Assembly: GCA_964547415.1 (NCBI GenBank)
Contig: CAZJNX010000185.1
Span: 1-9,541, forward strand
DNA length: 9,541 bases
Source: CAZJNX01 sp964547415
GTDB lineage: Bacteria; Pseudomonadota; Alphaproteobacteria; Rhizobiales; Amorphaceae
Reading direction: 5' to 3'
Part shown: positions 6,390 to 9,541 of the stretch, piece by piece
Layout of the letters: the number at the start of each line of letters is the position of its first letter
Numbering within the stretch: position 1 is the first letter of the stretch
Notes under the pieces: model-generated
What the model was told of the DNA's origin: nothing
What the model saw: only the letters and a program-made list of their open reading frames with translations
The model's database searches: none
Made by a program: the position numbers and the translations under genes

Positions 6390-8456
6390 ATGCCAGAGAC
6401 ATTGATCCCGCTGATCGCGGCCGGCGAGGCGGCACGTTCGTTCATACTGAGCTTGGCCGATCTTCTGAAGACGGAATGGGCGCCGGGCTTCGTCTCCATC
6501 GCGCTCGTCTTGGCGCTCCTCGTCGTGGGGTTCCAATTTACCGTCTGGACGATCCGGCGCCGGGCGGCCTTGAGGAAGGCCATACAGATCGTGGAGACGG
6601 CCCAGCCCGACGCGCGCGACTTCGGCAAGAGGGTCGTCGATATCGGCGAAGCGTTCGATGAGATGGCGCGTTCGGGCAGCGCCCCCGAAAGGCGTGTCGC
6701 GGAGGCCTGGAAGGAGTACCGCGAGACCACCGTCGACTCAAACGGGAGCGGTCTGCCGGACGTGCGCAACTCCCTTCGTCCGAGCCTGTTCTTCAATCTT
6801 GAGGATCTCGACTTCTCGCTTGCCGGTTGGCGGCTGTGGCCGGGCCTTTTCGTATCCTTCGGCCTCGCGCTCACCTTTCTGGGGCTGATCTCCGCGCTCA
6901 ACGAAGCGTCGCAGGGGCTCGTGGACAATCCGACCGCGGCGCTCGGGAACCTTCTCACCATCGCGTCGGCGAAGTTCATCATGTCCCTGACGGGACTCGT
7001 GTGCTCCATACTGTTCACCGTTGCATTGCGCTTCGGTGCTCATGCCCTCGACGGGAAGGTGCACAGGCTGTGCACGACGATCGAGAAGCGGGTCACCTTC
7101 GTGAGCCTCGAGGATCTCGCGGAGCGGCAGCTCGCGGCCATCCGTGAGCAGACGGACCAGATGCAGCGGCTCAACACCGAGCTCGTCGCCGAGCTCGGCC
7201 GCCCGCTGCGGGAGGAGTTGCCCGCCGCCATCACGCAGTCGATCCGCGAGGGGATGGCGCCGGTGATGGACCGGGTCGGCCAGGTCGGCTCCGAAGGCGT
7301 CGCCGGCATCGTCGAGCGCCTTTCGGAGAAGTTCACCAACGACGTGTCGGGCGCGCTGGCAGCCGCGAGCGGACAGCTGACGGAGGCCGGCAACAAGCTG
7401 CAGGCGATCGCCGAGCGGCTGGAGGCGACCTCGGGCGGCATGGGCCGGGGCGTCGAGGACGCCGTCGGCCGGCTCACCCGGTCCATCGAGGACATGCGCG
7501 GCGGGATGGTGAAGAGTGCCGAAGAAGCCTCGGGCGCCTTCAGCCGCGGCGCGGAAGACCTGCTCGCCTCCATCAACGGCACGCTGGAGCGGATCCGCGA
7601 GAACACCGCCGACGGCAGCCGCGCCCTGTCGGACGCCGCGCGGAAGCTGACGGAAGCCGCCACGAGCTTCCGGGAGGAGGTGAACGCCGCCGGCGCCGAA
7701 GCGCGCACGGCCGCGGCGAGCGAAATCGGAGAGGCCAGTGGAAAGGCCTCGGCCGAGGTGGAGGCCGCGGGCGGCCGTCTCGTGGACGCTTTCGGCACCG
7801 TCGCCCGGCAAGCGGAGGCGTTGTCGCAGAAGACAGGCGAGGACCTCCTGCGCCCGCTGGAGGAGATGCGCGCGGCGCTGGAGCGGATCGTCGGCGAGAT
7901 CGGGACCGGAACCGAGCGCATGGCCCGCTTGTCCGCCGGCATCGAGCGGGGCGCGGGCGCCACGCAGACCGCGGCCGACGGCATGGAACGCGCCTCGACG
8001 ACGCTCCGGGACGCGGCGGCGCCCATCCAGGGCATCGTCGCGCGGATCGAGAGCGCGTCGGACGCCTCGGCCGAGGCGAGCCGGCAAACCGCCGAGGCGA
8101 GCCGGGCCGCCGCGGAGGAGATGCGCACCGCGTCCGAGGGCACCGCCCGCCGCACCGTGGAGGCGCTGGAGGCGGCCCGGGAGATCCTCGGCGCGGAGAA
8201 GCAGTCGGTGGAGGCGGCGCTCGAAGGGATCCAGCGCGCGCTCGAACGCTTCGGCGAGACCGTCGACCGCTACGACCAGCTCGACGAAAACCTCGGCGCC
8301 GCGTTCCAGACCTTCCGAGACCAGGTCGAGCGCACCGTTGCCGACACCCGCGGGAGCGCAGACGCCGTCTACGCCCAGTATACGCAGGCCGTGCAGACCC
8401 TGCAGGCCGTGGTGGACGAGTTGCGCGACTTCGAGCCCGAGAGCCGGAGGCGCTGA
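6390..8456 (+). CDS. zorA: ZorA-like MotA/TolQ/ExbB-family motor subunit with long cytoplasmic tail
   Basis: Inner-membrane stator subunit of 688 residues, matching ZorA of Zorya anti-phage systems, where a ZorA pentamer surrounds a ZorB dimer and uses ion flow to turn a long cytoplasmic tail. Three membrane helices are visible: 34-52, 152-172 (FVSFGLALTFLGLISAL) and 188-213 (LLTIASAKFIMSLTGLVCSI). RRRAALRK after the first helix places 55-150 in the cytoplasm. Thr162 and Ser193, polar residues in helices 2 and 3, are candidates for the ion path. Residues 215-688 form an Ala/Glu/Arg-rich helical tail resembling methyl-accepting proteins, with short internal repeats such as AEASRQTAEASR (561-572). 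The ATG was chosen from GAGGAG just upstream (spacing 3 nt). The pairing with the zorB-like gene 3 nt downstream supports the call; a TolQ/ExbB transporter is unlikely given the tail. Confidence 0.88.
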   Translation: MPETLIPLIAAGEAARSFILSLADLLKTEWAPGFVSIALVLALLVVGFQFTVWTIRRRAALRKAIQIVETAQPDARDFGKRVVDIGEAFDEMARSGSAPERRVAEAWKEYRETTVDSNGSGLPDVRNSLRPSLFFNLEDLDFSLAGWRLWPGLFVSFGLALTFLGLISALNEASQGLVDNPTAALGNLLTIASAKFIMSLTGLVCSILFTVALRFGAHALDGKVHRLCTTIEKRVTFVSLEDLAERQLAAIREQTDQMQRLNTELVAELGRPLREELPAAITQSIREGMAPVMDRVGQVGSEGVAGIVERLSEKFTNDVSGALAAASGQLTEAGNKLQAIAERLEATSGGMGRGVEDAVGRLTRSIEDMRGGMVKSAEEASGAFSRGAEDLLASINGTLERIRENTADGSRALSDAARKLTEAATSFREEVNAAGAEARTAAASEIGEASGKASAEVEAAGGRLVDAFGTVARQAEALSQKTGEDLLRPLEEMRAALERIVGEIGTGTERMARLSAGIERGAGATQTAADGMERASTTLRDAAAPIQGIVARIESASDASAEASRQTAEASRAAAEEMRTASEGTARRTVEALEAAREILGAEKQSVEAALEGIQRALERFGETVDRYDQLDENLGAAFQTFRDQVERTVADTRGSADAVYAQYTQAVQTLQAVVDELRDFEPESRRR

Positions 8457-8459
8457 CGG

Positions 8460-9541
8460 ATGCGCAGCGCCACCCGCCGCCCGCGCGAGGAGGAGGAGGG
8501 CGAATCGGTCTTCGTGTCGATGACCGACATGACGGTGAGCTTCCTGTTCATCGTCATGATCCTGCTCGCCTTCTTCGCCAGCCAGTTCCGCGACGACGAC
8601 ACGGTTTCGCGTTACCGGTTCGAGCAGGCGCTCGCCCAGCGGGACGAAGCCCGGAAGGAGCGCGATGCGGCTCGCGCCGAGGTGGAGACGCTGACCGCGC
8701 AACTCGCGGAAGCGCGCGAGAGGATCGCCACGCTCGAACCGCAGGTCGCCGACCTGGAACGTCGGCTTGCCGAGGCCGAGCGCGCCCGCGACGACGCCCT
8801 CGCGCAGGTGGTGCGCCTGCAGGACGAGATCGCCGCGCGCGATGCCCGCATCGCGGAGCTTGAGGCGGAGGTCGAGCGGCTGGAGCGCCTCGTCGCCCGC
8901 CTCGAGGCGCAGCTCGAACGGCTGCGCGAACGGGAGACGGATCCGCTCGAAGCCTACATGCGGGAGGTCGCGCGCACCCGCCGGGACCTGATCCTCGAGC
9001 GCCTCAGGGACGCGATCAAGGCCGAGTTCCCGGACCTCGAGGTGGAGATCAGCACCGTCGGCGACGCGCTGCGCTTCAAGGGCGAGGGCTGGTTCGCGAC
9101 CGCCCGGTCGGACCTCCTGCCGGCGGTCCGCCCGATCGTCGAGGCGATCGCGGCCAAGCTCGACACGCTCTTGCCATGCTATACGCTCGGCCCGCGCTCG
9201 CGCTTCGACATCGAATGCAACCCTTCGTTCGCGGTGATCGAGGCCGTGCAGGTGGAAGGTCACACGGACAGCGTCGGCGGTGACGCGTACAACATGGGAC
9301 TGTCGGCCAGTCGCGGTGCCTCGACCTATGCGGCGATGACCGAGCAGCTGCCTCGGCTCGTCCAGCATCTCAACCTCGACGGCCAGCCCGTCCTGTCGGT
9401 CGCCGGCTACGGCGAGGGCCGCCCCGTCGAAACCAACGACACGGTCGAAGGGCGCGCCGAGAACCGCCGCATCGACCTGCGCTTCATCATGGTGACGCCA
9501 CGGAGCGTCGCCGAGATCGAGGAAATCCGGGACAGCCTGCG
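8460..9541 (+). CDS. zorB: ZorB-like MotB/OmpA-family stator subunit, incomplete at window edge
   Basis: Partner of ZorA: a single-pass inner-membrane protein that anchors the motor to peptidoglycan; 360 codons are visible. A short acidic/basic cytoplasmic N-terminus leads to one membrane helix (about 24-43). Asp23 in MTDMTVSF lies where MotB-family proteins carry the ion-binding aspartate. Residues 49-160 are a highly charged coiled coil with regular Leu spacing (LEAEVERLERLVARLEAQLE, 134-153). The OmpA-like domain follows (about 195-345): VEGHTD (265-270), LSASRG (281-286) and NRRIDLRF (335-342), with Asp270 and Arg285 at the expected diaminopimelate-binding positions. Cys240 and Cys253 may form a periplasmic disulfide. 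The ATG has GGAGG 9 nt upstream, inside the end of zorA, and the 3-nt gap implies coupled translation. The coiled coil makes it longer than the roughly 240-residue E. coli ZorB. Confidence 0.88.
   Translation, partial: MRSATRRPREEEEGESVFVSMTDMTVSFLFIVMILLAFFASQFRDDDTVSRYRFEQALAQRDEARKERDAARAEVETLTAQLAEARERIATLEPQVADLERRLAEAERARDDALAQVVRLQDEIAARDARIAELEAEVERLERLVARLEAQLERLRERETDPLEAYMREVARTRRDLILERLRDAIKAEFPDLEVEISTVGDALRFKGEGWFATARSDLLPAVRPIVEAIAAKLDTLLPCYTLGPRSRFDIECNPSFAVIEAVQVEGHTDSVGGDAYNMGLSASRGASTYAAMTEQLPRLVQHLNLDGQPVLSVAGYGEGRPVETNDTVEGRAENRRIDLRFIMVTPRSVAEIEEIRDSL

Noticed and set aside
3913..6435. A minus-strand open frame of 840 codons opposite the helicase gene
   Set aside because: It has a low-complexity Arg/Gly/Pro-rich product, while the opposite strand encodes all helicase motifs. 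It is a GC-bias shadow.
6738..9368. A very long minus-strand open frame (876 codons) opposite zorA and zorB
   Set aside because: The translation is Arg/Leu/Gly/His-rich with no domain. It mirrors the strong third-position GC bias of the two real genes, whose families and ribosome sites are clear.
1..9541. CRISPR array, tRNA or rRNA genes
   Set aside because: No regularly spaced identical repeats and no tRNA cloverleaf or rRNA sequence were seen in the window.

Overview
The window is strongly GC-rich chromosomal DNA from an alphaproteobacterium. The ribosomal proteins S12 and S7 look like those of Hyphomicrobiales or Rhodospirillales; the genus cannot be told from this stretch. Two blocks point away from each other, separated by about 0.97 kb of mostly non-coding or decayed DNA.

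Minus-strand block (positions 1-3309), in transcription order: a Tat-exported molybdenum sulfite dehydrogenase (sorA, 3309-1966, TTG start with a strong Shine-Dalgarno), then its small c-type cytochrome partner (sorB, 1891-1418). A possible intrinsic terminator (1297-1328) and a recognisable housekeeping promoter (1254-1282) follow. After them comes the start of the str operon: rpsL (S12, 1034-663), rpsG (S7, 653-183) and the first 47 codons of fusA (142-1, cut by the window edge). SorA oxidises sulfite in the periplasm and SorB takes the electrons. rpsL, rpsG and fusA supply translation. The two units are neighbours, with no evident functional link.

Middle (3310-4278): no confident intact gene. 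A well-placed Shine-Dalgarno and GTG at 3828 open a reading frame. Its first ~43 residues resemble, from memory, the N-terminus of the very large DEAD/DEAH-box helicases of defence islands, and the likeness then stops. I read it as a probable relic.

Plus-strand block (4279 to the window end): an apparent three-gene operon with gaps of 20 and 3 nt. The first gene encodes a RelE/ParE-toxin-like domain fused to a complete UvrD/Rep-type helicase. Next is a ZorA-like MotA/TolQ/ExbB-family subunit with a ~470-residue cytoplasmic tail. The last is a ZorB-like MotB/OmpA-family subunit with an unusually long coiled coil between its membrane helix and its peptidoglycan-binding domain (incomplete at the window edge). 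ZorA and ZorB form the ion-driven, wall-anchored motor of the Zorya anti-phage systems. The effectors I know for Zorya are ZorC/ZorD (type I), ZorE (type II) and two different proteins in type III. A RelE-UvrD fusion as the promoter-proximal gene of a ZorAB operon is not an arrangement I know, so this may be an undescribed Zorya variant. The genes downstream of zorB lie outside the window and would decide this.
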